From Glaciecola sp049650345 (lineage in GTDB: Bacteria; Pseudomonadota; Gammaproteobacteria; Enterobacterales; Alteromonadaceae): a stretch of 64,000 nt of DNA. Under the pieces are notes generated by a model. The model was given only the letters and a program-made list of their open reading frames with translations, did not search any database and had not been told where the DNA came from. Position numbers and translations under genes: made by a program. Shown here piece after piece: positions 17,496 through 26,084 of the stretch (within the stretch, counting starts at the first letter, position 1; the number at the start of each line of letters is the position of its first letter). The stretch is taken from positions 49,185 to 113,184 of the forward strand of contig JBARZY010000123.1 of NCBI GenBank assembly GCA_049650345.1, given 5' to 3'.

Positions 17496-18128
17496 TTACA
17501 AAGGGTTATGAATTTCACGTTCTTGGTCAGTAAGCGACGCTTTAAATGAACCACGTTCAAATATGCGCTTCATATAGGCAACAATTTCGCGACTGCCTTG
17601 ACCGTCTAGCTCAATGTCTAGTGCAGGTAAACGCCACAACAACGGTGCTAAGTAACAATCAACTAGGCTGAATTCTTCACTCATGAAGTAGTCGGTTTCA
17701 GCGAAGATTGGCGCTAAGCTTAGGATCGCTTCTTTTAATTCTTTACGCGCTTCGTTTGCGCCCTGTTCGTTGCGGAACACTCTTGCAGCAAGAGAATACC
17801 AATCTTGCTCGATACGATGCATCATTAAACGACTTTGACCACGTGATACTGGATAGACCGGCATAAGCGGTGGATGAGGAAAACGCTCGTCTAAATATTC
17901 CATAATAATATGAGATTTATATAACACTAACTCACGATCAACTAAAGTTGGCACTGTCCCATATGGGTTAAGCTCTAGCAACTCTTCGTTGATTTGACTT
18001 GGGTCAGTAAAAATCACTTCAACACCAACGCCTTTTTCTGCTAATACAATGCGAACTTGGTGTGAATAGATGTCGATGTTGTCAGAGAACATCGTCATGA
18101 TAGAACGTTTGTTTGTGGCTAATGCCAT
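17496..18128 (-). CDS. sspA: Stringent starvation protein A
   Basis: GST-fold, RNA polymerase-associated regulator. The 210-residue product from ATG 18128 (GGAGG six bases upstream) contains the GST-N part (DIYSHQVRIVLAEKGV), the SVPTLVDREL-like cis-proline region (TVPTLVDRELVLYKSHIIME) and the hallmark YLDERFPHPPLMPVYPVSRG. It is the first gene of sspAB and lies just downstream of petC, from which it is separated by a terminator. Confidence 0.96.
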   Translation of the reverse strand: MALATNKRSIMTMFSDNIDIYSHQVRIVLAEKGVGVEVIFTDPSQINEELLELNPYGTVPTLVDRELVLYKSHIIMEYLDERFPHPPLMPVYPVSRGQSRLMMHRIEQDWYSLAARVFRNEQGANEARKELKEAILSLAPIFAETDYFMSEEFSLVDCYLAPLLWRLPALDIELDGQGSREIVAYMKRIFERGSFKASLTDQEREIHNPL

Positions 18129-18199
18129 TAAAACCTCCACAGTCTTTACTATGCACGTAGTGTGTTGTAGTAAAGATTTGTTTTATATAAATAAAGCGT

Positions 18200-18231
18200 A
18201 AAAAGGGGCACTACTTCAAGCAGTACCCCTT
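18200..18231 (-). terminator. Terminator after petABC
   Basis: Stem AAGGGGCACT (18203-18212) with AGTACCCCTT (18222-18231), one mismatch, a 9-base loop, and on the minus strand a run of five T (complement of 18200-18204). It lies 25 bases past the petC stop and ahead of sspA. Confidence 0.75.
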
Positions 18232-18256
18232 AAAAATGACGACAAATTGTATACTA

Positions 18257-18988
18257 TTACTTGATATCTCGCCAGTATTCTTTCTTCAGTAGCAATGCAA
18301 ATACAAAGAAGATTACAATGAATATCAGCACGCCACGACCAATTGACTCGCTCTGCAAGCGGCTAGGCTCGCCTGAATATTCTAAGTAGTTCACTAAATC
18401 TCTAATTGCAGCATCGTACTCTTCTGGTGCTAAACGACCGTTGCCGTCGGTAGTAAGCCCGTTGGCACGTTCTACCATGTCGCCGTCAACCATAACGGTT
18501 TCTGTGGCTAGACGAGGTGTGCCTTGTAAGCTTTCAAGAACGTGAGGCATACCTACATTCGGGAATACCAAGTTGTTCACACCAAATGTTTTCGATTCGT
18601 CGACATAAAAGGTACGCAAGTAAGTGTACAACCACTCAGGTCCACGCACACGAGCAACCAATGTTAAATCAGGTGGCGGTGCACCAAACCATACTGCAGC
18701 ATCGTCAGCAGGCATAGGTGAAGTAATATAATCAGACACCTTAACGCCAGTAAACTGCAAATATTGCTGACCTAAATCTTCAGGTATGTCTAAGTCGTTA
18801 AACGTACGTTGATATCGTTGATACTGCATTTGGTGACAACCAAGGCAGTAGTTCATGAATATCTTGGCACCATTTTGCAACGATGCCTTGTCTTTCAAGT
18901 CAATATCAACGTCATCTAGTGGGTAAGATGAACCTGCAGCAAAAGCGAAGCTTGGCACAAGTAACATCAGTGCTATCCATTTTTTCAT
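18257..18988 (-). CDS. petC: Ubiquinol-cytochrome c reductase, cytochrome c1
   Basis: Haem c subunit of the bc1 complex. The 243-residue precursor has a Sec signal peptide (about residues 1-17), the haem motif CLGCH at residues 48-52, and one C-terminal membrane anchor (GVLIFIVIFFVFALLL). The ATG overlaps the petB stop codon (ATGA), indicating translational coupling. It is the last gene of petABC. Confidence 0.97.
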   Translation of the reverse strand: MKKWIALMLLVPSFAFAAGSSYPLDDVDIDLKDKASLQNGAKIFMNYCLGCHQMQYQRYQRTFNDLDIPEDLGQQYLQFTGVKVSDYITSPMPADDAAVWFGAPPPDLTLVARVRGPEWLYTYLRTFYVDESKTFGVNNLVFPNVGMPHVLESLQGTPRLATETVMVDGDMVERANGLTTDGNGRLAPEEYDAAIRDLVNYLEYSGEPSRLQSESIGRGVLIFIVIFFVFALLLKKEYWRDIK

Positions 18989-20250
18989 CTAGGGATCCTC
19001 GCTGGTACTGGTTTAGTCTGTTCGTTTTTAGAGTACAAGAACAGTAATATAAAGAAGCCAAAATACATTACCGTTGCAATTTGAGAAGCGGTGATCTTCC
19101 ATGCTTCTTGAGGTGTACCGCCAAGGTAACCTAAGAACACAAACACTATCGCAAATACAATCAGGTTAGCTTTGTGCAAACCACTTCTGTAGCGCCATGA
19201 GCGAACATTACTGCGGTCAAACCAAGGTAATGCAAACAAGAATGCAATGGCGCCAAACATAGCCAATACACCCATTAGTTTGTCAGGCACAGCTTTCAAA
19301 ATTGCGTAGAACGGCGTGAAATACCACACTGGGAAAATGTGCTCAGGGGTTTTAAGCGGATTAGCAATTTCAAAATTTGGATGCTCTAAGAACTTACCGC
19401 CCATTTCTGGGGCAAAAAACATAATGTAGCAGAATCCAAACAAGAAGATGGTAAATGCCACCAAGTCTTTAAGCACAATGTGCGGGAAGAATGGTACAAC
19501 ATCGTCAGCAATATCATACTTTTTAGTATAGTACTCGTGGATTTCAAACTTGGTTTTGTCGTCTTCAGACAAGCTACCTTTAGGGTGCTTAATGTTTACG
19601 CCGTCAGGGTTGTTTGAACCTACTTCGTGCAACGCAATAATATGCAAAAATACTAAAATTACGATAACCAGTGGCAACGCTATAACGTGCAGTGCAAAGA
19701 AGCGGTTAAGCGTGGCGCCAGAAATTACGTAGTCACCTTGAATCCACTCAACCAGGTCTGGACCAATTACCGGGATGGCACTAAACAAGGATACGATTAC
19801 TTGAGCGCCCCAATAAGACATTTGCCCCCAAGGCAGAACGTAGCCCATAAAAGCTTCGGCCATAAGCGCTAGGTATATAAGCATACCAAACACCCAAAGT
19901 AATTCACGGGGCTTTTGATATGAACCATAGATCATGCCGCGGAACATGTGCATATATACCACAATAAAGAACGCAGATGCGCCAGTACTGTGCATATAAC
20001 GAATTAGCCATCCATAATCGACTTCGCGCATGATGTACTCAACTGATGCAAATGCGCGCTCAGCTGAAGGCTCGAAGTTCATGGTTAGCCAAATACCAGT
20101 AACAATTTGGTTCACTAGCACAATCGTAGCTAAGAAACCAAACACATACCAAAAATTCATATTACGAGGAGCCGGATACTGAATAGCGTGCATGTTAGCA
20201 ACGCGCATCATGGGTATACGGGCTTCAATCCAACCTAAGAAAGCGTTCAT
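18985..20250 (-). CDS. petB: Ubiquinol-cytochrome c reductase, cytochrome b
   Basis: Membrane subunit carrying haems bL and bH and both quinone sites; 421 residues with eight expected helices. The GYVLPWGQMSYWGAQV segment of the Qo region is present. The Qo motif that is PEWY in mitochondria reads PVWY here (HIFPVWYFTPFYAILK). The start codon overlaps the petA stop (TAATG) and the stop overlaps petC (ATGA), so all three subunits are coupled. Confidence 0.97.
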   Translation of the reverse strand: MNAFLGWIEARIPMMRVANMHAIQYPAPRNMNFWYVFGFLATIVLVNQIVTGIWLTMNFEPSAERAFASVEYIMREVDYGWLIRYMHSTGASAFFIVVYMHMFRGMIYGSYQKPRELLWVFGMLIYLALMAEAFMGYVLPWGQMSYWGAQVIVSLFSAIPVIGPDLVEWIQGDYVISGATLNRFFALHVIALPLVIVILVFLHIIALHEVGSNNPDGVNIKHPKGSLSEDDKTKFEIHEYYTKKYDIADDVVPFFPHIVLKDLVAFTIFLFGFCYIMFFAPEMGGKFLEHPNFEIANPLKTPEHIFPVWYFTPFYAILKAVPDKLMGVLAMFGAIAFLFALPWFDRSNVRSWRYRSGLHKANLIVFAIVFVFLGYLGGTPQEAWKITASQIATVMYFGFFILLFLYSKNEQTKPVPARIPR

Positions 20251-20894
20251 TATGCTACTCCCTCGTCAGAACCAATCAAAATTGTGTTGTCGTCGATGTA
20301 CATATACGGCGGCACAACTAAGTTAAGTGGTGCAGGAACACCAGAAAATACACGACCAGCCATGTCAAATTTAGAACCGTGACAAGGACAGAAGAAACCT
20401 TCAGCAATACCTTCTGCATATTCAGCAAAAGCGCCTTCGGTTAAATGCTGTGGTGAACACCCTAAATGCGTACAAATACCAACAAGTACCAAAAACTCTT
20501 CTTTAACAGAACGGTATTGGTTTTGCGCGTAAGCAGGTTGCTGTTCGTTTTCTGAATTAGGATCACGCAGTTGATCTTCATGTACTGACAAACTTGCCAA
20601 CAATTCTGGCGTGCGTCGCACGATCCATACTGGCTTGCTTCGCCACATTACACGTATTAACTGACCAGATTGAATGCCACTGATGTCAACTTCAACATCG
20701 GCACCTGCCGCTTTAGCTCTGGCACTTGGTTGCCACGATGCAATAAATGGAACCGCTGCACCTGCTGCACCTACAGCGCCAATTACGGCTGTAGTTACAG
20801 TTAGGAACTTACGGCGACCGTTGTCAGACGCTTGCTGGTCTGAATTGCCGTTAGGGGCTGATTTATTAGCATCAACTGATACTTCGCTCATCAA
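20250..20894 (-). CDS. petA: Ubiquinol-cytochrome c reductase, Rieske iron-sulfur protein
   Basis: Rieske [2Fe-2S] subunit of bc1, 214 residues. It has a twin-arginine-type N-terminus (NGRRKFLTVTTAVIGAVG) that stays as the membrane anchor, and the two cluster-binding boxes CTHLGC and CPCHGS. GGAG precedes the start. It is the promoter-proximal gene of petABC; about 276 bases separate it from pnuC upstream. That gap holds no clear gene or strong hairpin. Confidence 0.97.
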   Translation of the reverse strand: MMSEVSVDANKSAPNGNSDQQASDNGRRKFLTVTTAVIGAVGAAGAAVPFIASWQPSARAKAAGADVEVDISGIQSGQLIRVMWRSKPVWIVRRTPELLASLSVHEDQLRDPNSENEQQPAYAQNQYRSVKEEFLVLVGICTHLGCSPQHLTEGAFAEYAEGIAEGFFCPCHGSKFDMAGRVFSGVPAPLNLVVPPYMYIDDNTILIGSDEGVA

Positions 20895-21170
20895 CTATTC
20901 TCCGAGGGTTGGAACAGGCCTTTCAACCTACTTTTGCTTTGTTATTGGTTATCGTCAATGCGCCAAAAAGCATAACGACGCAGTTGTGTATGCCGCAACC
21001 AATCAAAATTCACTGCGTATGGTAAAAGAAAACACTTAGTAAACACAAGGTTTTACTGTAAAAAAGCACGCTTTATGTTTGTTTTGAGTCAACTATTTTG
21101 CACAGTTAGATAAAGTTTGCCCATTCGACCATGGTCTTTTGATTATTGGGCATTATTAACACAGTTATAT

Positions 21171-21791
21171 TTACCTAGTGCTGGGCGGAGCATGGTCTTC
21201 CAATTGTTCGTAATATCTAGCGTTCCAGCGATAGAGTCCGCGTACCATTAACGGTATATAAATCAATATCACACTCAACGATAAATACTGCTCAAATTGC
21301 AGTAACATAAAGGCATGCACCATGTTGACACTGGCCCAATAAAACCACACTTCTAAAATTCGTCTTATGGTCAAGTATACGCATACCATTGAAGCCGAGA
21401 AGTGCACCGCAAAATACAAATTAATTTCGCCTTTATGAAAATAAGAGCTGGCATAAAGCAATATACTGCCAATTACAATGGTTCCTATCGCCTTCATATG
21501 GGTAGATATTTTAATTTTGTTGATTCTAAACGCCCTATCGATGCCATATTTCCACGTATATAGTCCCCAAGCACACAGGAATAAAAACAATAGCATTGCG
21601 AGGTTATGTATAAACGAAGAATGGAGCATACTAAGCGTTAACGAAACAATGGCATTGAGTAGACCAAAACCCCATGATACTGCTGAACCTTTAGCAGCAA
21701 ACCATGCAAAACCCAGTGATGCGATAGTGGTCAAGAAAAAACTCACATCTGCGTTTTGCCATTGTTGCATCAAAGTGTCGACAATATTCAA
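21171..21791 (-). CDS. pnuC: PnuC-like nicotinamide mononucleotide/riboside transporter
   Basis: A 206-residue membrane protein with about seven hydrophobic helices. The PnuC signature near helix 6 (EVWFYWASVNMVHAFM) and the C-terminal GLYRWNARY are visible. PnuC proteins take up nicotinamide riboside or related vitamin precursors by facilitated diffusion; the exact ligand is not predictable. Start is TTG with AAGGG six bases upstream. It lies between rpsI and petA, splitting the common rplM-rpsI-petABC run. Confidence 0.82.
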   Translation of the reverse strand: MNIVDTLMQQWQNADVSFFLTTIASLGFAWFAAKGSAVSWGFGLLNAIVSLTLSMLHSSFIHNLAMLLFLFLCAWGLYTWKYGIDRAFRINKIKISTHMKAIGTIVIGSILLYASSYFHKGEINLYFAVHFSASMVCVYLTIRRILEVWFYWASVNMVHAFMLLQFEQYLSLSVILIYIPLMVRGLYRWNARYYEQLEDHAPPSTR

Positions 21792-21971
21792 ATGATACCC
21801 TTGTGTAATGTTAAGAAAGGTAAAGTAGTTACAAGGTAACGTTGATGTTTTTTTACTTGAGATTAAGTATAGATATTACCCTTACGATTTAGGTATAAAA
21901 TACTAGACAGTAGTATGGTGTGACAGTACCCGTATGATGTTACTGGTAGGCTTGGTTTACCACTACACAAT

Positions 21972-21998
21972 AAAAAACCCAGCATGTGCTGGGTTTTG
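21972..21998 (-). terminator. Terminator of rplM-rpsI
   Basis: Arms AAAACCCAGCA and TGCTGGGTTTT pair perfectly across a two-base centre; read on the minus strand the stem ends in six T. It lies 44 bases past the rpsI stop. Confidence 0.9.
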
Positions 21999-22041
21999 AA
22001 TGAGGTGCAAAGCGAAACGCGTTTGCAGTACCAAAAACGAA

Positions 22042-22434
22042 TTAACGTTTTGAGAACTGTGGACGTTTACGTGCTTTGTGTAGACCCACTTTCTTACGTT
22101 CAACGCGACGTGCGTCACGTGTAACAAAGCCAGCTTTACGCAACTCTGGACGTAGACTTTCGTCATATTCCATAAGTGCACGGGTAATACCGTGGCGAAT
22201 TGCGCCAGCTTGACCAGAAATACCGCCACCAGAAACAGTAACGTATAGGTCAAATTTTTCTAGCATGTCCACTAATTCTAGTGGCTGCTTAACTATCATA
22301 CGAGCAGTTTCACGGCCAAAGAAAACATCTAATGGACGTTTGTTTACCGTAATTGTGCCGTTACCTGGACGAAGGAATACGCGAGCTGTTGAGCTTTTGC
22401 GACGACCTGTACCATAATATTGAGTATCTGCCAT
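22042..22434 (-). CDS. rpsI: 30S ribosomal protein S9
   Basis: 130-residue S9 with the family landmarks YYGTGRRKSSTARVFL at the N-terminus, SGGGISGQAGAIRHGITRAL in the middle and the basic tail ending KRPQFSKR that reaches the P-site tRNA. It follows rplM by 12 bases. Confidence 0.99.
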   Translation of the reverse strand: MADTQYYGTGRRKSSTARVFLRPGNGTITVNKRPLDVFFGRETARMIVKQPLELVDMLEKFDLYVTVSGGGISGQAGAIRHGITRALMEYDESLRPELRKAGFVTRDARRVERKKVGLHKARKRPQFSKR

Positions 22435-22446
22435 TGTGCGCGCTCC

Positions 22447-22875
22447 TTATATATCCAAAACTTGTGGCTGTTGTGCTTGATGCGTATGCTCTGGTCCAGC
22501 AAAAACTTTCATTTTGCGGAACATAGCACGCCCTAGTGGTCCTTTCGGCAACATACCTTTAACTGCAAGCTCTAAAACCGCTTCTGGTTTTTTTGCTAAC
22601 AATTTTTCAAATGTTGTTTCTTTCAAGCTGCCTACATAGCCAGAGTGTCTGTAGTAGATTTTGCCTTTCGCTTTGTTACCGGTAACAGTAACTTTATCAG
22701 CGTTTACAACAACAATGTAATCACCAGTGTCTACGTGAGGCGTATACTCTGGTTTATGTTTACCACGCAATCTAGTTGCGATTTCAGCCGCTAAGCGACC
22801 TAACGTTTTGTCAGTGGCGTCTACCACGAACCAGTCGCGTTGTACGCTTTCTGGTTTAGCAACAAAAGTTTTCAT
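22447..22875 (-). CDS. rplM: 50S ribosomal protein L13
   Basis: 142-residue L13, starting MKTFVAKPESVQRDWFVVDA and containing GDYIVVVNADKVTVTGNK and KGMLPKGPLGRAM. First gene of the rplM-rpsI operon; a hairpin in its leader and a TATAAT upstream are described separately. Confidence 0.99.
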   Translation of the reverse strand: MKTFVAKPESVQRDWFVVDATDKTLGRLAAEIATRLRGKHKPEYTPHVDTGDYIVVVNADKVTVTGNKAKGKIYYRHSGYVGSLKETTFEKLLAKKPEAVLELAVKGMLPKGPLGRAMFRKMKVFAGPEHTHQAQQPQVLDI

Positions 22876-22947
22876 TCAAATTCACCCGAAAATATTAAAA
22901 AAAGTTATCGATATCAATCATATGACCCCTTCGAGCCGATCAATCTT

Positions 22948-22965
22948 CCACCTTCCCAAAGGTGG
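22948..22965 (-). promoter_or_regulatory. Hairpin in the rplM leader, candidate L13 autoregulation element
   Basis: CCACCTT (22948-22954) pairs with AAGGTGG (22959-22965) over a four-base loop, 73 bases before the rplM start and downstream of the likely promoter. rplM-rpsI leaders in E. coli are known to be bound by L13; whether this hairpin does that here is inference. Confidence 0.4.
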
Positions 22966-22986
22966 GCGTAACTGGGCAGGTCGCGA

Positions 22987-22992
22987 ATTATA
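22987..22992 (-). promoter_or_regulatory. Probable -10 element of the rplM-rpsI promoter
   Basis: A perfect TATAAT on the minus strand, about 112 bases upstream of rplM. No good -35 hexamer is seen at 16-18 bases (the sequence there is near CTTCGC), so the promoter call rests mainly on the -10 and position. Confidence 0.4.
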
Positions 22993-23087
22993 CAGATTTG
23001 TACGTAAAAGCGAAGTCTTTATTGAGAATAATTTGTACAATTAAGCATAGGCGTGTTTTTGCGGGGCAGACCTATAATTTATCAGCG

Positions 23088-23420
23088 TTAAATGTAGCGT
23101 CTATTTTCTGCCATCCATCCCAACATACAAAATATGCCAATAATTGCACTACCTCTATAAAGTGGAGGCACTTGCATCAGCGTTGATTTTACAAATGGGG
23201 TTAAAAACACTATCAATAAGCCGTAACCGAAAGCACATACGAATATAAATACAGCGGTTCTCAACACAAAGTGATATGGGCGCACGAGCTTTTTAATATG
23301 ACGGTTGAGGATGTCGCCATATACTACAAGTAAAGTAGCTAATAACGTTAAGGCGACTTCGTTTAAATAGGGCTGTATGATATTAGTGATGCTATTTAGC
23401 GTGGTATATACTAAATCCAA
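23088..23420 (-). CDS. DUF3392 family inner-membrane protein
   Basis: Small membrane protein of about 110 residues that I match to the gammaproteobacterial DUF3392 family; function unknown. Three or four hydrophobic segments are visible (about residues 15-35, 50-75, 85-105), separated by a basic cytoplasmic loop NRHIKKLVRPYHF. I chose a TTG start at 23420 because AGGAG lies five bases upstream and the resulting N-terminus (MDLVYTTLN) fits the family; an in-frame GTG at 23441 is the alternative. Confidence 0.7.
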   Translation of the reverse strand: MDLVYTTLNSITNIIQPYLNEVALTLLATLLVVYGDILNRHIKKLVRPYHFVLRTAVFIFVCAFGYGLLIVFLTPFVKSTLMQVPPLYRGSAIIGIFCMLGWMAENRRYI

Positions 23421-23468
23421 AATGACTCCTGTGTGGCACACAATGCGATTGGTTACGCGGTGCGATGC

Positions 23469-23903
23469 TTATGACTTATGTACTTGCTTGGCTTTAACCC
23501 AGTACTGTTCTAATGTATCAAGGCTAAGGTCGACAATTTCTTTTTGCTCATTTCCAAGCATCGCTTCTATGCTTTGAAAACGGCTCGCAAACTTTTGGTT
23601 TGCCTTGGTTAGCGCCACATCAGGGTCAATATCTAAATGCCGACATAAATTCACACATACAAACAACAAATCCCCCAACTCTTCTTGCACGTCACTACTA
23701 TCTTTTGAAGGATTGGCAATGGCCTCTTTCACTTCTTCTAATTCTTCGTCAGCTTTGTCAAACACAGGCGCAATATTCGGCCAGTCAAATCCAACCTTGG
23801 CACAAGCCTGTTGTAACTGATGCGCGGTATGCAGCGCGCAGCCATTTTCACTTAATGTGATGCCATCAAAAATAGATTTTTGGGGGTTCAGTGGTTTATT
23901 CAT
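23469..23903 (-). CDS. mazG: One-domain MazG-like nucleotide pyrophosphohydrolase
   Basis: A 144-residue protein matching only the C-terminal domain of E. coli MazG (263 residues). The metal-binding ExxE motif is seen at E53/E54-E56/E57 and the partner motif E75-x2-D78 (EELGDLLF), so the pyrophosphatase site looks intact. MazG hydrolyses NTPs and dNTPs to NMPs and is reported to lower ppGpp-linked toxicity in E. coli. Its ATG overlaps the relA stop (TAATG), indicating coupled translation; no remnant of an N-terminal domain exists because relA directly precedes it. Confidence 0.85.
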   Translation of the reverse strand: MNKPLNPQKSIFDGITLSENGCALHTAHQLQQACAKVGFDWPNIAPVFDKADEELEEVKEAIANPSKDSSDVQEELGDLLFVCVNLCRHLDIDPDVALTKANQKFASRFQSIEAMLGNEQKEIVDLSLDTLEQYWVKAKQVHKS

Positions 23904-26059
23904 TAATGACTAAACCTTATGACATCACTCACATCTTGAATTTGTTTAAGTTTTTCAATGACTTTTTCTAGCGCATCACGATTACTCACTTCAATATTAA
24001 TGGTTATTTGCGCTTGATAATTAGACTTATCGCTGCGGCTATTTACCCCCAACAAGGCCACTTTATCATTTGCAAGTACCGTTGTGATATCTCGTAAAAT
24101 ACCGCTTCTGTCGGTGGTAAAAATATCTAACTTGGTTTCAAAGCTTGCCGCATAATCTTGTGACCAACTGACCTCAATTTCACGCTCGGGATGTTGTTGT
24201 AACAGGTTCTCTAGTTGCGGGCACGATTCTTTATGCACGCTTACGCCCTTACCCTGCGTAATATAGCCTACTATTTGCTCACCTTGCACGGGCTTACAAC
24301 ACTTTGCCAGTTGACTCATTAAGTTACCCACACCTTCAGCAATAATCGCTTGATGTTGCTTCTTTGGATTTACCTTGCGTTGACGCGTAATTGGCACTTC
24401 AGGGGCTGGCTCTGCTGGCATATGTATTGCCGCAATGCTGTTAATAACGTTCATTACCCGCAAGTCGCCAGCGCCAATGGCAACATATAAGTCTTCTACA
24501 TTTTTAAGATTATACTTTTCTACCACATCAACGGCTTGTTTCAGTTGTAGGCCAGCTTTTAGTAACTCTCGCTCAAGTAATTCTTTACCTGCCTCGGCGT
24601 TTTTATCTTTGTCTTGCTTTTTAAAGTAAGAATGAATCGTTGCCCTTGCTCGAGAAGAATGCACATAACCTAAGCCAGGATGCATCCAATCGCGGCTTGG
24701 CGTGCCATTTTTGTTTGTAAGCACGCTGACTTGGTCGCCGTTTTGCAATTTATAGGTGAAAGGAACAATACGCCCATTAATTTTGGCGCCAGTACAACGA
24801 TGGCCCACATTAGAATGAATATAATAGGCGAAGTCCAGTGGTGTTGCCCCCACCGGCAAATCAACAACATCGCCTTTGGGTGTGAACACATAAACGCGGT
24901 CATCAAATACTTGGCTTCTGAATTCTTCAACCAAATCTCCCGATTCGGCCATTTCTTCTTGCCACTGCAAAATTTTACGCAACCAATTGACACGCTCATC
25001 GGTGCTGGCGTTTTTACCCGAGCTCCCCTCTTTATATCGCCAATGCGCAGCCACACCTAATTCTGCATCTTGGTGCATTTGCTCGGTACGTATTTGTATT
25101 TCAATAGATTTACCGCTTGGCCCCACCACCACAGTATGAATACTTTGATAACCGTTAGGTTTGGGCGTGGCAATATAATCGTCGAACTCGCTGGGAATAT
25201 GCTTGAAATTAGCATGAACGGTACCTAACGCCGCATAACAGTCTTGTAAGCGATTGGCAACAATACGCAAGGCGCGAATATCAAACAACTGCTCAAAACT
25301 TAAATTCTTTTTGTGCATCTTTTTATAAATGCTGTATATGTGCTTAGGGCGGCCAATCACCTGTGCTTGTATATTTTCTTTATCGAGCAAGGCTTGTAAA
25401 TCGTCAACAAAATCAAGAATATATTGTTCTCTGTCGCTACGCTTCTCTTTTAACATACTTGCAATGCGCTTGTATGTTTGAGGGTGCAAATAACGGAACG
25501 AAAGATCTTCTAACTCCCATTTTAGCTGTCCAATGCCCAATCTATTAGCCAGCGGCGCATAAATAGTGGCGCACTCTTTGGCCACTAACACACGCTTTTC
25601 TTCATCTTCTTCTTTTACTTTATGCAAGGTACATATGCGCTCGGCCATTTTAATTACAATTGCTCGAACGTCTTCGACCATGGTCAATAACATATTACGT
25701 AAGCTTTCAATTTGATGCGCATCAGAGCTGACTCGTTTCGACTGCAAGCTATTAATAGCCCGCATTTTTCTTACGCTTTCAACTAGTTGCGTAATATTTG
25801 GACCGAAGCGCTCTACAAGATCTTCATGTTCAAGCTGATGAATTTCGCAATACGGATACACAAGCGCCGCTTGCAAGGTTTCGTCATCCATATGCAATTG
25901 CTGCAGAATTTCTACCATTTCTTGCCCAATCAACAAGGTTTCGGGTGATTCTGATACCGTACGCAGTTTTTCTTTCGTGCTTGATGACAGCGCTAAATCT
26001 TGTAACCACTGATGAAACTCAGGACGCTGTGTTTGATGAACGCTTCTTATAGAAACCAT
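23903..26059 (-). CDS. relA: GTP pyrophosphokinase RelA, (p)ppGpp synthetase I
   Basis: Ribosome-associated alarmone synthetase of the stringent response, 718 residues (E. coli 744). Domains in order: degenerate HD region (residues about 20-170), in which VYPYC replaces the catalytic HDxxED and so marks RelA rather than SpoT; synthetase domain (about 230-345; RALRIVANRLQDCYAALG and FDDYIATPKPNGYQSIHT); TGS (about 395-455); zinc-finger/helical part with CCKP; and ACT (about 640-715). AAGGA lies just before the ATG. It lies between rlmD and mazG, the E. coli order. Confidence 0.97.
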   Translation of the reverse strand: MVSIRSVHQTQRPEFHQWLQDLALSSSTKEKLRTVSESPETLLIGQEMVEILQQLHMDDETLQAALVYPYCEIHQLEHEDLVERFGPNITQLVESVRKMRAINSLQSKRVSSDAHQIESLRNMLLTMVEDVRAIVIKMAERICTLHKVKEEDEEKRVLVAKECATIYAPLANRLGIGQLKWELEDLSFRYLHPQTYKRIASMLKEKRSDREQYILDFVDDLQALLDKENIQAQVIGRPKHIYSIYKKMHKKNLSFEQLFDIRALRIVANRLQDCYAALGTVHANFKHIPSEFDDYIATPKPNGYQSIHTVVVGPSGKSIEIQIRTEQMHQDAELGVAAHWRYKEGSSGKNASTDERVNWLRKILQWQEEMAESGDLVEEFRSQVFDDRVYVFTPKGDVVDLPVGATPLDFAYYIHSNVGHRCTGAKINGRIVPFTYKLQNGDQVSVLTNKNGTPSRDWMHPGLGYVHSSRARATIHSYFKKQDKDKNAEAGKELLERELLKAGLQLKQAVDVVEKYNLKNVEDLYVAIGAGDLRVMNVINSIAAIHMPAEPAPEVPITRQRKVNPKKQHQAIIAEGVGNLMSQLAKCCKPVQGEQIVGYITQGKGVSVHKESCPQLENLLQQHPEREIEVSWSQDYAASFETKLDIFTTDRSGILRDITTVLANDKVALLGVNSRSDKSNYQAQITINIEVSNRDALEKVIEKLKQIQDVSDVIRFSH

Positions 26060-26084
26060 ACTATTCCTTGCTTAATTAAAGCGG

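Noticed and set aside
21118..21155. TGCCCA/TGGGCA pair after pnuC as a terminator
   Set aside because: Only six bases pair around a long loop and no T run follows; too weak to list.
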